Shown here: positions 52,132 to 59,849 of the stretch, piece by piece
Numbering within the stretch: the stretch's first letter is position 1
Layout of the letters: every line of letters starts with the position of its first letter
Source: Bordetella parapertussis
GTDB taxonomy: Bacteria > Pseudomonadota > Gammaproteobacteria > Burkholderiales > Burkholderiaceae_C
Direction: 5' to 3'
Length of the DNA stretch: 64,000 nt
Assembly: GCA_945870575.1 (NCBI GenBank)
Contig: CAMBSK010000003.1
Span: 62,001 to 126,000, forward strand
The notes under the pieces: model-generated
What the model was told of the DNA's origin: nothing
Seen by the model: the letters and a program-made list of their open reading frames with translations, nothing else
Database searches by the model: none
Position numbers and translations under genes: made by a program

Positions 52132-54239
52132 TAAAAATATACCTGTAGGCCAAGTTTTATACTTCTACCAGGTAAAGGTACTGAGGGACGCCCTGTTGAT
52201 GAATCTTTGACTGTTGTTGTCAGTATGGATGCGGCTGAGTAAGCTAATTTATCTGTTAAGTTGTCAAGCTTTGCATACCAAATCGCTTCTGAGCTGCCGA
52301 TTTTATTTTTATAGCTAAGGTATGCATTCCACAATGTATAGGCCCCAGTCGAATCTTGATTATCCCCAATTGTTGGAGCTGCATTTGCATCAAAACCTAA
52401 GGATGAGCGCCAAGGCCCAGACATTCGAACTATATTGGCGCCCAAGCGTGTTGGTGGAATTCTTGCAATAGCGGTCCCAGTGTCTGTGTATTTAGCTGCA
52501 ACCGTGTCAGCTCGTAACTTCAGATCCCATGTTGGCCCGTCTGAAGCTGATAGCAGGGCACCATTTCCTATAAGGCGTAAATTGGTTGATAACTCCCATC
52601 CTTTGAATTCAGCTGCCGCAGCTGTGAAAGAGTAACCGTCATAACAGTCGCTGGTGCATGAGGTATTCAAGTCGGCACCGTATGACTCGCCATTTGAAAT
52701 CAAACCAATGTAGTTGCTAAAGCGATTATAAAAATAATTGATACTTGCTGAATGAGGTCCTTTTTCCCACGACAGCCCTAGATCAGTTTGCGTGGCTTTT
52801 TCAGTTTGTAGGTTTGCTGAACCTATTTCTACAACATTAGTCGCAACGTGTAGGCCATCTGCTCGTAACTCATAATCTTTAGGCGCTCTTTGCGTTTTAG
52901 CAATATGACCTGTCGCTTTGAACTCGTTATTCAGTTGCCATAACGCTCCAAAAGACATGCTGACAGGATTGAATGTGTTTGATGTCGCGTCTGTCGTGGT
53001 CGTACCCGTAAATGAGTTGCCGGTTATTTTTACATTTTCAGAGCGAATACCAAAGCTTAAATTCCCCCATGTTTGCGGTAATTCTTCTATCAGATAGAAA
53101 GCTGTTTCATTGGTTTTAGTCGAAGGCATAAAAGCTTCATCTCCTGTTACTGAAAATACTGTTTGATTAGTTTGCAACCCCCAAATACCTTGTAATGCGC
53201 CGATAGGACTGGTCCATTTTTCATGTTTGGCATAGATTCTTATTTCTGTACCGCTTTTATCAAAGACAGCTTCACCCACATTGTCGAGATACTCTGTGTG
53301 TTGGTAATCCGTCGTGCTGATCTGCGTTTTGATATTTTCTATAAATCTAAACGGCTGACGAATCTCACCTTCAACCGTATAGCGGTCACTTTTCATTTTG
53401 ATGGTGACATCTGCTTCTGCAACTGTGCCGTAATTACTTTGGTATGTATTGGCTGATAGACCAAGGTATCCCTTATCCCAAAATACCGATCCGCCCAAAG
53501 CGTATCCATTTGCCTCGTTAGCCGAATTGCATATTCTTTTTGAAGTGGAGGAGCCCGATGTTTTTGCGCATACTAAATTATCAGGAACGTACACATCACT
53601 GCTGTTTCTTTTGAAAGAATCAATATGAATGGCGTATTTTTCTGTTCCTGCATCTAACAATACCGATCCGGCAGTTTCCTTGTTGCCGCTTGACCAAGCT
53701 AAATCAGCTCGGCCGCTTACACCTTGCATAGGTGTATTTGGTATCCGGTTATCTATCAGATTGATGACACCGCCTACTGCACTGCCCCCATACATGATGG
53801 CAGATGGTCCTCTCAAAACTTCGATCCGTTCAACAATTAATGCATCATTGGGCACCGAATGGTCGTTACTTAATGAGGACAAATCATGCGAATCGGCGCT
53901 ATTGTTCAGTATCTTGATTCGATCGCCATCCATGCCGCGAATGATCGGACGACTGGCATTGGGACCAAAATAGCTGCTGCTCACACCGGGAATAGTGTTC
54001 AGTGTTTCTCCAATGGTGCTTTTTATTTGCAGCAATAGATCCTCGCCTTGGATGGCTTGAACTGCTTGAATTCCTTCTGCATTGCCCAAGGGATTCCCCG
54101 TAACTATGACTTCTGTTAATTGTTCTGAGGACTGATCGTTGACTACCTGAGCAATCAAATGATTTGCCAGCGTCAGCAACGCTAAAAAAAGAAACGTTTT
54201 TGGTCTGATTGAATTTTTAGGATAGAGTAGACAAATCAT
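52131..54239 (-). CDS. TonB-dependent outer-membrane receptor, ZnuD-like
   Basis: A 702-residue receptor. After a leader (hydrophobic residues about 15-30) come a TonB-box-like TEVIVTGNPL, the plug domain with IKSTIGETLNTIPGVSS, SRPIIRGMDGDRIKIL and VERIEVLRGPSAIMYGGSAV, then a beta-barrel ending in Phe (LGLQVYF). A Cys pair around VCAKTSGSSTSKRICNSAN lies in an extracellular loop. Context with a ZIP permease, DUF2796 and a Zur operator indicates zinc uptake, as known for ZnuD. Confidence 0.88.
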   Translation of the reverse strand: MICLLYPKNSIRPKTFLFLALLTLANHLIAQVVNDQSSEQLTEVIVTGNPLGNAEGIQAVQAIQGEDLLLQIKSTIGETLNTIPGVSSSYFGPNASRPIIRGMDGDRIKILNNSADSHDLSSLSNDHSVPNDALIVERIEVLRGPSAIMYGGSAVGGVINLIDNRIPNTPMQGVSGRADLAWSSGNKETAGSVLLDAGTEKYAIHIDSFKRNSSDVYVPDNLVCAKTSGSSTSKRICNSANEANGYALGGSVFWDKGYLGLSANTYQSNYGTVAEADVTIKMKSDRYTVEGEIRQPFRFIENIKTQISTTDYQHTEYLDNVGEAVFDKSGTEIRIYAKHEKWTSPIGALQGIWGLQTNQTVFSVTGDEAFMPSTKTNETAFYLIEELPQTWGNLSFGIRSENVKITGNSFTGTTTTDATSNTFNPVSMSFGALWQLNNEFKATGHIAKTQRAPKDYELRADGLHVATNVVEIGSANLQTEKATQTDLGLSWEKGPHSASINYFYNRFSNYIGLISNGESYGADLNTSCTSDCYDGYSFTAAAAEFKGWELSTNLRLIGNGALLSASDGPTWDLKLRADTVAAKYTDTGTAIARIPPTRLGANIVRMSGPWRSSLGFDANAAPTIGDNQDSTGAYTLWNAYLSYKNKIGSSEAIWYAKLDNLTDKLAYSAASILTTTVKDSSTGRPSVPLPGRSIKLGLQVYF

Positions 54240-54264
54240 TTGGAATCCCTATGGTTTAATGATA

Positions 54265-54282
54265 ATGATACATCAATATCAT
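54265..54282. promoter_or_regulatory. Zur-box-like operator between znuD-like and zur-like genes
   Basis: ATGATA-CATCAA-TATCAT is a perfect six-base dyad with a six-base spacer, flanked by AT-rich DNA (an additional ATGATA-like word overlaps on the left). It lies in the 62-bp divergent gap, 26 bp before the receptor start and 20 bp before the regulator start. The size and AT-rich centre fit Fur-family sites; control of both operons by zinc is inferred. Confidence 0.65.
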
Positions 54283-54301
54283 AAAATAAGCAAGGCATGT
54301 C

Positions 54302-54694
54302 ATGGAGCGAATCACAAAGCAGGGCACGGCTATCTTGGAAGTCATCAAGGTAGCTGGTAGGCCATTGCTGTCACAAGAAGTTTTTGATTTATCTAGTTCT
54401 AAAGTATTAGGTATTGGGATTGCTACTGTTTATAGAAATATCAAATCATTGCTAGAGCAAGGCGCTATTCAAGAGGTACTTCTGCCTGGTGAGAATCCGC
54501 GATACGAAGTCGCTGAGTCAGGACATGATCACCATCACCACTTTCAATGCTATAAATGTGACAAGGTTTATGACGTTCATGCATGCCCAGGTGACTTGAG
54601 TCATCTTGCGCCTTCAGGTTTCACAGTTCAAGATCACGATCTAATCTTGTACGGGTCATGTGCTGAATGCCAATCAAGTACAGCAACAAAATAA
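54302..54694 (+). CDS. zur: Fur-family regulator, probably Zur
   Basis: A 130-residue Fur-superfamily repressor. Winged helix (1-80: RPLLSQEVFDL, GIGIATVYRNIKSLLEQGAI) then a metal-binding dimer domain with HDHHHHFQCYKCDKVYDVH and a second CAEC pair for structural zinc. The divergent neighbours are zinc uptake genes, which points to Zur rather than Fur. Probably also controls itself via the shared operator. Confidence 0.85.
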   Translation: MERITKQGTAILEVIKVAGRPLLSQEVFDLSSSKVLGIGIATVYRNIKSLLEQGAIQEVLLPGENPRYEVAESGHDHHHHFQCYKCDKVYDVHACPGDLSHLAPSGFTVQDHDLILYGSCAECQSSTATK

Positions 54695-54778
54695 ACAAAC
54701 TACATTAAATTATCAAAATTCCCAATTTCAATTCTTAAAAACTGACTTGGTGTCATCACTAAATTGACATCATCTATT

Positions 54779-54952
54779 TCAAGTCGCACCCAAAACCTTC
54801 ACTTGTTTCAAGCTGTCTCTCATTTCAATTTGAGCCATCTTCAAGTCGTAAGTAGTTTGCAAGTTAAGCCAATATTGCGGTGTTTGGCCCAAAGCACGAC
54901 CCAAGCGTGGCCGTTCATAAACCGAAAACACAGCCTCTATCGTTTACGAATG
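54779..54952 (-). pseudogene. HigA-type antitoxin remnant
   Basis: Minus-strand frame ending at 54779 reads RPRLGRALGQTPQYWLNLQ, then TTYDLKMAQIEMRDSL and VKVLGAT. The first part matches the C-terminal half of HigA antitoxins (LARALGTSPEFWLNLQxxYDL). The helix-turn-helix half and any start codon are missing: the frame closes at a stop just upstream of IEAVFSVYE. No higB toxin lies next to it. A decayed toxin-antitoxin locus. Confidence 0.65.
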
Positions 54953-55020
54953 AAATATAAACAAATTGTTTATGTCATGCAATACAGCTATTTATTCAAT
55001 ACGGTCGGGAATAAGTTAAC

Positions 55021-58000
55021 TCAGTGCGAAAGCTGAGCCCACGCTTTTTCCAACCGCTTCACACTCACCGGCTGAGGCGTTTTCAGCTCTTGCGCAAAGA
55101 AACTCACCCGCAATTCTTCCAATAACCACCTGAACTCCAGCATGCGCGCGTCGGTCTGGCCTTTGCGCTCAGCCACCAGCCGCCAATACTTTTGCTCCAG
55201 CGGTTTCAGCTCGGTCAATCGTTGCGCATCCCGTGCAGGGTCAGCGCGGTATTTCTCCAGCCGCAAGCTGATGGCTTTCAAGTAACGCGCGCCATGTTGC
55301 AACTGCGGCCACGGGGTGGCAGACAAAAAGTTTTTCGGTAGCAGGCGTTGCAGTTGCTGGGTGCAGTCGGCGGTGGCATCGGCTGCATTTTTTGTGTCTT
55401 TGATTTTTCGCTGCGCCTGCGCAAATTCGCTCAGCACGCCCAATGCCAAGCGCGCTACTTCGTTGGCAATCAATGTCAACCGCCCGCGCCCCTCGTCAAT
55501 ACGCCGCTTAAAGCTGGCTTCGTCATTCGGCAAGGGTTCGAGCAAAAACGCGCGGTCCAGCGCCACGTCAATGATTTGCGCTTTCAACTCGTCGGCGCTG
55601 CCCAGCTGCATATAGGCCACGGCCATTTTTTGCATATCGGGAATGTTTTTCTCAAGGTACTTCAACGCGTCTTTGATTTGCAATGCAAACAAGCGGCGCA
55701 GCCCGGCGCGGTTTTTGGCGGCAGCCACATCCGGCTCATCAAAGACTTCGATGCTGACCGCGTCGCCCATGTCGACTAAGGCGGGAAAGCCGATCAGGCT
55801 TTGTCCACCTTTGCTGATTTCCATCAGTTCGGGGAGCTCGCCGAAGGACCAGTTAGTGTATTTTTTGTTTGCGATCTGGGAATTGAAGGCAGAGCCCTTT
55901 TTCTCCGTCGCAGAGGAATGGGTGGCAGAGCCTGTTTTCTTCACGGAATTGGTGTCAGAGCCCGAGTTTTGCTTCGCAAAATCGGGATCTGACCCCAAAT
56001 TCGCGTCCCTGCTCGAACTCTTGGGAAAATCGGGATCTGACCCCAATTTCTCAGCAGCAGAAGCCAACTTCAAACCCGCCAGCGCCTGAAACGCACCCCT
56101 GGCTTTCGAGCCCAAGTCCGCTTTCAACGCGCCCAGGTTTCTGCCTTGCCCCAACTGTCGTCCGTGCTCGTCCACGATGCGAAAGTTCATGAAGAAATGC
56201 GCGCTCAACATATCAAGCTTGAAGTCGGTGCGCTTAATGTCCAGGCTGGTTTCATCTCTGGTTTTTTTCAACAACACGTCGGTCAAACCGCCCGAGCCAA
56301 ACACCTCGGGCGCCGACAACTCAGCGGCCAATCGCGTGGCGCTCTCGGGCAGCGGCACAAACCGGCTGCGCGGTCGCTGCGGCAGGCTTTTGAGCAACGC
56401 TTGTATCTTGTCTTTCAACATGCCGGGTACCAACCACTCGGCACGTTCTTCGCTCACCTGGTTCAACACAAACAAAGGCACGGTCACGGTCACGCCGTCT
56501 TTGGCGTCGCCCGGCGCGTGCAAATATTGCGCGGCACAATCCACGCCGCCCAAGCGCACCATCTTCGGAAACGCCTGCGCGGTAATGCCCACGGCTTCGT
56601 GCCGCATCAGCGATTCGCGCGTCATCAGCAAAGGTTCGCTGTTGTCGCCTGCTTCGCGACGGCGGCGGCTCTCGTCGCGGTGCCAGCGCTCCAAGCCTTT
56701 GCAATTGCACACATCCTCAGGCAACAACTGTTCGTAAAACGCTTGGATCATGCTGTCATCCACCAGCACATCTTGGCGGCGCGACTTGTGTTCCAAGTCC
56801 ATCACTTGCGCGATGAGTTTTTTGTTCGCGGCCATGAACGGCAACTCGGTTTGCCACTGCGCTTCCACCAAGGCTTGTTGTATGAATATTTGCCGGGCCA
56901 ACACCGGATCAGCTTTGGCAAACGGCACTTTGCGTCCGCTGTAAATCACCAAACCGTAAAGCGTGGCTCGCTCGAACGCCACCACATCGCCATGCTTGGC
57001 TTCCCAGTGCGGGTCGAGCAATTGTTTTTTCAGCAAATGCGAGCCCGCCTGCTCCAGCCACACGGGATCGATATTGGCAATGCCGCGCCCGAACAAACGC
57101 GTGGTCTCCACCAACTCGGCGCACACCAACCACTTGCCGGGTTTTTTCTTTAAATGCACGCCCGGGTGGCGGTAAAACCTGATGCCGCGCGCGCCCAAGT
57201 AAATGTCTTCCTCGTCTTGCTTGCAGCCTATGTTGCCCAACAGTCCGGTCAACATGGATTGGTGCAATTGTTCGTAGCTAGCAGGCTTGTCGTTCATCGC
57301 CCATCGCTGTTCGTTCACCACGGTCAAGAGCTGAGAATGCACATCACGCCATTCGCGCCAACGCCGTATGTTGATGAAGTTTTGCCGCAACAGATTTTCA
57401 TGCTGGCGGTTTGACAAACGCGCAGCCTCCCCGTTGCCGCCGCGCGAAGCTTCCAGCCAATCCCACAAACGCAAATAGCCGCTGAATTCGCTTTTATCGT
57501 CTTTGAATTTCGCATGCGCTTGATCGGCCTGGGTTTGCGCTTGCAGCGGTCGGTCGCGCACATCTTGCACACTCAGCGCCGAGGCGATGATCAACACTTC
57601 TCGCAAAGAGTGCAACTCGCGCGCCGCCAAAATCATGCGCGCCACGCGCGGATCCAAAGGCAATTTGGCCAATGTTTTGCCAATAGGCGTGAGGCTGTTG
57701 TCCTCATGCACAGCGCCCAACTCATTGAGCAATTGAAAACCGTCGGCAATGGCTTTGGGGCGCGGCGCTTCCAGAAACGGAAAGTCGGCCACGTCGCCTA
57801 AATGCAGCGACATCATGCGCAAGATCACACCGGCCAGCGAACTGCGCAGTATTTCCGGCTCGGTGAAACGCGGCCTGCCATTGAAATCTTTTTCGTCGTA
57901 CAAGCGAATGCAAATGCCGTCTGCGACACGGCCGCAACGACCGGCGCGCTGATTCGCCGCCGATTGGCTGATGGGCTCGACCAGCAACTGCTCTACCTTG

Positions 58001-59070
58001 CTGCGAAAGCTGTAGCGCTTGACACGCGCCAGACCCGCGTCAATGACAAAACGAATGCCCGGCACAGTCAGCGATGTTTCAGCGACGTTGGTGGCCAGCA
58101 CGATGCGCGGTGCGCCGCCGGTCTCGAACACGCGCTCTTGCTCGGCTTGCGTGAGGCGCGCGAACAGCGGCAGCACATCCACATGGCGCGTGTACGCGTT
58201 GTGCGACAGGTGGCCGCGCAAGTGCTCGGTGGCTTCGCGTATCTCGCGCTCTCCCGGCAAAAACACCAGAATGTCGCCGCGCGGCGAGCCGCTCCACAGT
58301 TCATCTACTGCGTCTGAAATGGCGTTGCCTGTGTCGTACTCGCGGCTTTCCTCCCACGGGCGGTAACGCATTTCCACCGGAAAGGTGCGGCCTGACACCA
58401 TCAGCACCGGCGCCGGTCCCTTGGCACTGGCGAAATGCTGGGCGAAGCGATCGGCGTCGATCGTGGCCGAGGTGATGATGATTTTTAAATCCGGGCGGCG
58501 CGGCAGGATTTGCCTGAGGTAGCCCAACAAAAAATCGATATTCAAGCTGCGCTCGTGCGCCTCGTCAATGATCAGCGTGTCATAGGCCAGCAGCAAGGGA
58601 TCGGTTTGCGTCTCGGCGAGCAATATGCCGTCGGTCATTAGCTTGACCGAGGCGTCGCGCGACAACTTGTCTTGGAAACGCACTTTGTAGCCGACCACAT
58701 CGCCTAAGGGTGTTTTCAACTCCTCGGCAATGCGCTTGGCAACAGAGGTGGCTGCGATGCGGCGGGGCTGGGTGTGGCCGATGATTTGGCGGCGTTTGGG
58801 TTTGGAGAAATTGGGGTCAGACCCCAATTTATCTGCCCTCAATTTTTTATTCGAAAAATCGGTATCTGACCCCAATTTCTCTACCGCCCAACCACCTCGC
58901 CCCAAAGCCAAGGCCATTTTGGGTAATTGCGTGGTTTTGCCAGAACCGGTTTCGCCGCAAACAATGACCACCTGATGCGCTTGAATCGCCGACATGATGT
59001 CGTCGCGGCGGGCACTGACCGGCAGGTCTTCGGGGAATTCAATCGTTGGGCGTGGGTTGGGTGATGTCAC
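55021..59070 (-). CDS. hrpA: ATP-dependent RNA helicase HrpA with two repeat-insertion blocks
   Basis: A 1349-residue DEAH-box helicase. Seen: Walker A GETGSGKTTQLPK (about 39-51), IIDEAHERSLN, SATIDADRF, QRAGRCGRV, and the long C-terminal DUF3418 region ending WLLEELRVSFFAQELKTP. Two blocks do not belong to the family: one between motifs I and Ia with two LGSDP/T-x-F peptides, and one near residue 1010-1075 with five degenerate copies. Both are encoded by a palindromic DNA repeat. GTG 59070 starts the natural N-terminus; a GTG at 59100 would reach into the vapB promoter. Role: RNA unwinding and stalled-ribosome rescue. Confidence 0.9.
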   Translation of the reverse strand: MTSPNPRPTIEFPEDLPVSARRDDIMSAIQAHQVVIVCGETGSGKTTQLPKMALALGRGGWAVEKLGSDTDFSNKKLRADKLGSDPNFSKPKRRQIIGHTQPRRIAATSVAKRIAEELKTPLGDVVGYKVRFQDKLSRDASVKLMTDGILLAETQTDPLLLAYDTLIIDEAHERSLNIDFLLGYLRQILPRRPDLKIIITSATIDADRFAQHFASAKGPAPVLMVSGRTFPVEMRYRPWEESREYDTGNAISDAVDELWSGSPRGDILVFLPGEREIREATEHLRGHLSHNAYTRHVDVLPLFARLTQAEQERVFETGGAPRIVLATNVAETSLTVPGIRFVIDAGLARVKRYSFRSKVEQLLVEPISQSAANQRAGRCGRVADGICIRLYDEKDFNGRPRFTEPEILRSSLAGVILRMMSLHLGDVADFPFLEAPRPKAIADGFQLLNELGAVHEDNSLTPIGKTLAKLPLDPRVARMILAARELHSLREVLIIASALSVQDVRDRPLQAQTQADQAHAKFKDDKSEFSGYLRLWDWLEASRGGNGEAARLSNRQHENLLRQNFINIRRWREWRDVHSQLLTVVNEQRWAMNDKPASYEQLHQSMLTGLLGNIGCKQDEEDIYLGARGIRFYRHPGVHLKKKPGKWLVCAELVETTRLFGRGIANIDPVWLEQAGSHLLKKQLLDPHWEAKHGDVVAFERATLYGLVIYSGRKVPFAKADPVLARQIFIQQALVEAQWQTELPFMAANKKLIAQVMDLEHKSRRQDVLVDDSMIQAFYEQLLPEDVCNCKGLERWHRDESRRRREAGDNSEPLLMTRESLMRHEAVGITAQAFPKMVRLGGVDCAAQYLHAPGDAKDGVTVTVPLFVLNQVSEERAEWLVPGMLKDKIQALLKSLPQRPRSRFVPLPESATRLAAELSAPEVFGSGGLTDVLLKKTRDETSLDIKRTDFKLDMLSAHFFMNFRIVDEHGRQLGQGRNLGALKADLGSKARGAFQALAGLKLASAAEKLGSDPDFPKSSSRDANLGSDPDFAKQNSGSDTNSVKKTGSATHSSATEKKGSAFNSQIANKKYTNWSFGELPELMEISKGGQSLIGFPALVDMGDAVSIEVFDEPDVAAAKNRAGLRRLFALQIKDALKYLEKNIPDMQKMAVAYMQLGSADELKAQIIDVALDRAFLLEPLPNDEASFKRRIDEGRGRLTLIANEVARLALGVLSEFAQAQRKIKDTKNAADATADCTQQLQRLLPKNFLSATPWPQLQHGARYLKAISLRLEKYRADPARDAQRLTELKPLEQKYWRLVAERKGQTDARMLEFRWLLEELRVSFFAQELKTPQPVSVKRLEKAWAQLSH
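55876..56056. repeat. Five tandem degenerate copies of a palindromic repeat inside hrpA
   Basis: On the plus strand the unit is AAATCGGGATCTGACCCCAA-TTT-like. Two good copies lie at about 55979-56001 and 56026-56050; three weaker ones (GGAATTGGTGTCAGAGCCC, GGAATGGGTGGCAGAGCC, GGAATTGAAGGCAGAGCCC) lie at about 55946, 55916 and 55880. In the protein they give LGSDPDF twice, then GSDTNS, GSATHS and GSAFNS. Decay increases toward the hrpA 3' end. Confidence 0.75.
58806..58880. repeat. Pair of palindromic repeats inside the hrpA N-terminal coding region
   Basis: Copy at 58808-58830 is a perfect palindrome with 11-bp arms AAATTGGGGTC/GACCCCAATTT around one base. A second, less perfect copy lies at 58854-58878 (AAAATCGGTATCTGACCCC-AATTT). 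The interval preserves the hrpA frame and encodes KLGSDTDF and KLGSDPNF. The same unit makes the downstream block, so it is a mobile short repeat rather than helicase sequence. Confidence 0.75.
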
Positions 59071-59104
59071 GGAGAATATTATCCCACGACACATATTCAC
59101 GTGC

Positions 59105-59130
59105 TACACTGGTTCACATGAATCTGTGAG
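59105..59130 (+). promoter_or_regulatory. vapBC promoter and inverted-repeat operator
   Basis: TACACT (59105-59110) is a plausible -10 box, followed by TTCACA-TGAATC-TGTGAG (59113-59130), an inverted repeat with one mismatch. GGAG then precedes the vapB ATG at 59143. VapBC complexes repress their own promoter through such dyads, so this is the likely autoregulatory site. Confidence 0.5.
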
Positions 59131-59142
59131 CGGAGTAACAGC

Positions 59143-59406
59143 ATGGCCAATCTCACCATTTCCCTGGACGAAAACCTCGTTAAACAAGCGCGCATCAAAG
59201 CCATTCAAGAAGGCACCTCGCTCAGCGCCAAGGTGCGCGAAATGCTGGCGGCCTATGTGCGGCAAGACGCGCTCTTAAAAGCTGCAGTCATCCCAAAGCT
59301 ACCTACTGGCGGAAGTGGCGGCCTGATGCCGGGTATAGACCCTAGCAGCAACCGCTCCTTTTATGATGCCATGGATGACGACATAGACATGCTGAAGCTC
59401 AAATGA
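59143..59406 (+). CDS. vapB: Ribbon-helix-helix antitoxin (VapB-like)
   Basis: An 87-residue protein. The N-terminus LTISLDENLVKQARIKAIQE, then SLSAKVREMLAAYV, has the strand-helix-helix pattern of a DNA-binding antitoxin; the C-terminal tail (FYDAMDDDIDMLKLK) is acidic and flexible, suited to block the toxin. Overlaps the toxin gene by four bases (ATGA). Start supported by GGAG. Confidence 0.85.
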   Translation: MANLTISLDENLVKQARIKAIQEGTSLSAKVREMLAAYVRQDALLKAAVIPKLPTGGSGGLMPGIDPSSNRSFYDAMDDDIDMLKLK

Positions 59407-59846
59407 CTCCAGATGTGAATGTGCTCGTTGCGGCCATGCGACTGGATCATCCTCACCACGCCATTGCTTACAACCACTTGCAATCGGAATTGAAGAAAGC
59501 CTCACTACGGCCAAACAATACATCCGTCGTGTTGCTTGGGGTCGTAGTGGCCGGCTTTATTCGCGTCGTGACCAACCGAAAAATCTTCCAATTGCCAAGC
59601 AGTTTGAATCAAGCCATCGAATTTATAGACACCTTGCTTTTATCACCCGGCGTAGCATTTCAAAGTGCAGGAAGTCAGTGGCCCGGCTTCAAAGACTTGT
59701 GCCTGAACGCTGAAATCAGTCCCGACTCAGCCACCGATATGTGGATCGCAGCATCCGCTTTGCAGTCGGGTGAAATACTGCATACATTTGACCGCGATTT
59801 CAAAAAAATTCTGCCCGCCGAACACCTTTACCTCGTGAGCCGCTAA
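59403..59846 (+). CDS. vapC: PIN-domain toxin (VapC-like ribonuclease)
   Basis: A 147-residue PIN-domain protein. Seen: MTPDVNVLVAAMRLDHPHH with the first acidic residue, SATDMWIAASAL with the central Asp, and ILHTFDRDFKKIL with the last acidic pair, consistent with a metal-dependent RNase. Known VapC toxins cut tRNA or rRNA and are neutralised by VapB. Its stop lies three bases before argA, so argA may be co-transcribed with this module. Confidence 0.88.
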   Translation: MTPDVNVLVAAMRLDHPHHAIAYNHLQSELKKASLRPNNTSVVLLGVVVAGFIRVVTNRKIFQLPSSLNQAIEFIDTLLLSPGVAFQSAGSQWPGFKDLCLNAEISPDSATDMWIAASALQSGEILHTFDRDFKKILPAEHLYLVSR

Positions 59847-59849
59847 CCC

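Noticed and set aside
54764..55036. 90-codon plus-strand ORF in the zur-hrpA gap
   Set aside because: It runs opposite the HigA remnant and overlaps the hrpA stop; the remnant frame is the meaningful one.
56146..57153. 335-codon plus-strand ORF inside hrpA
   Set aside because: It lies antisense to conserved helicase sequence; its His/Arg/Gln-rich translation is typical of a shadow frame in GC-biased coding DNA.
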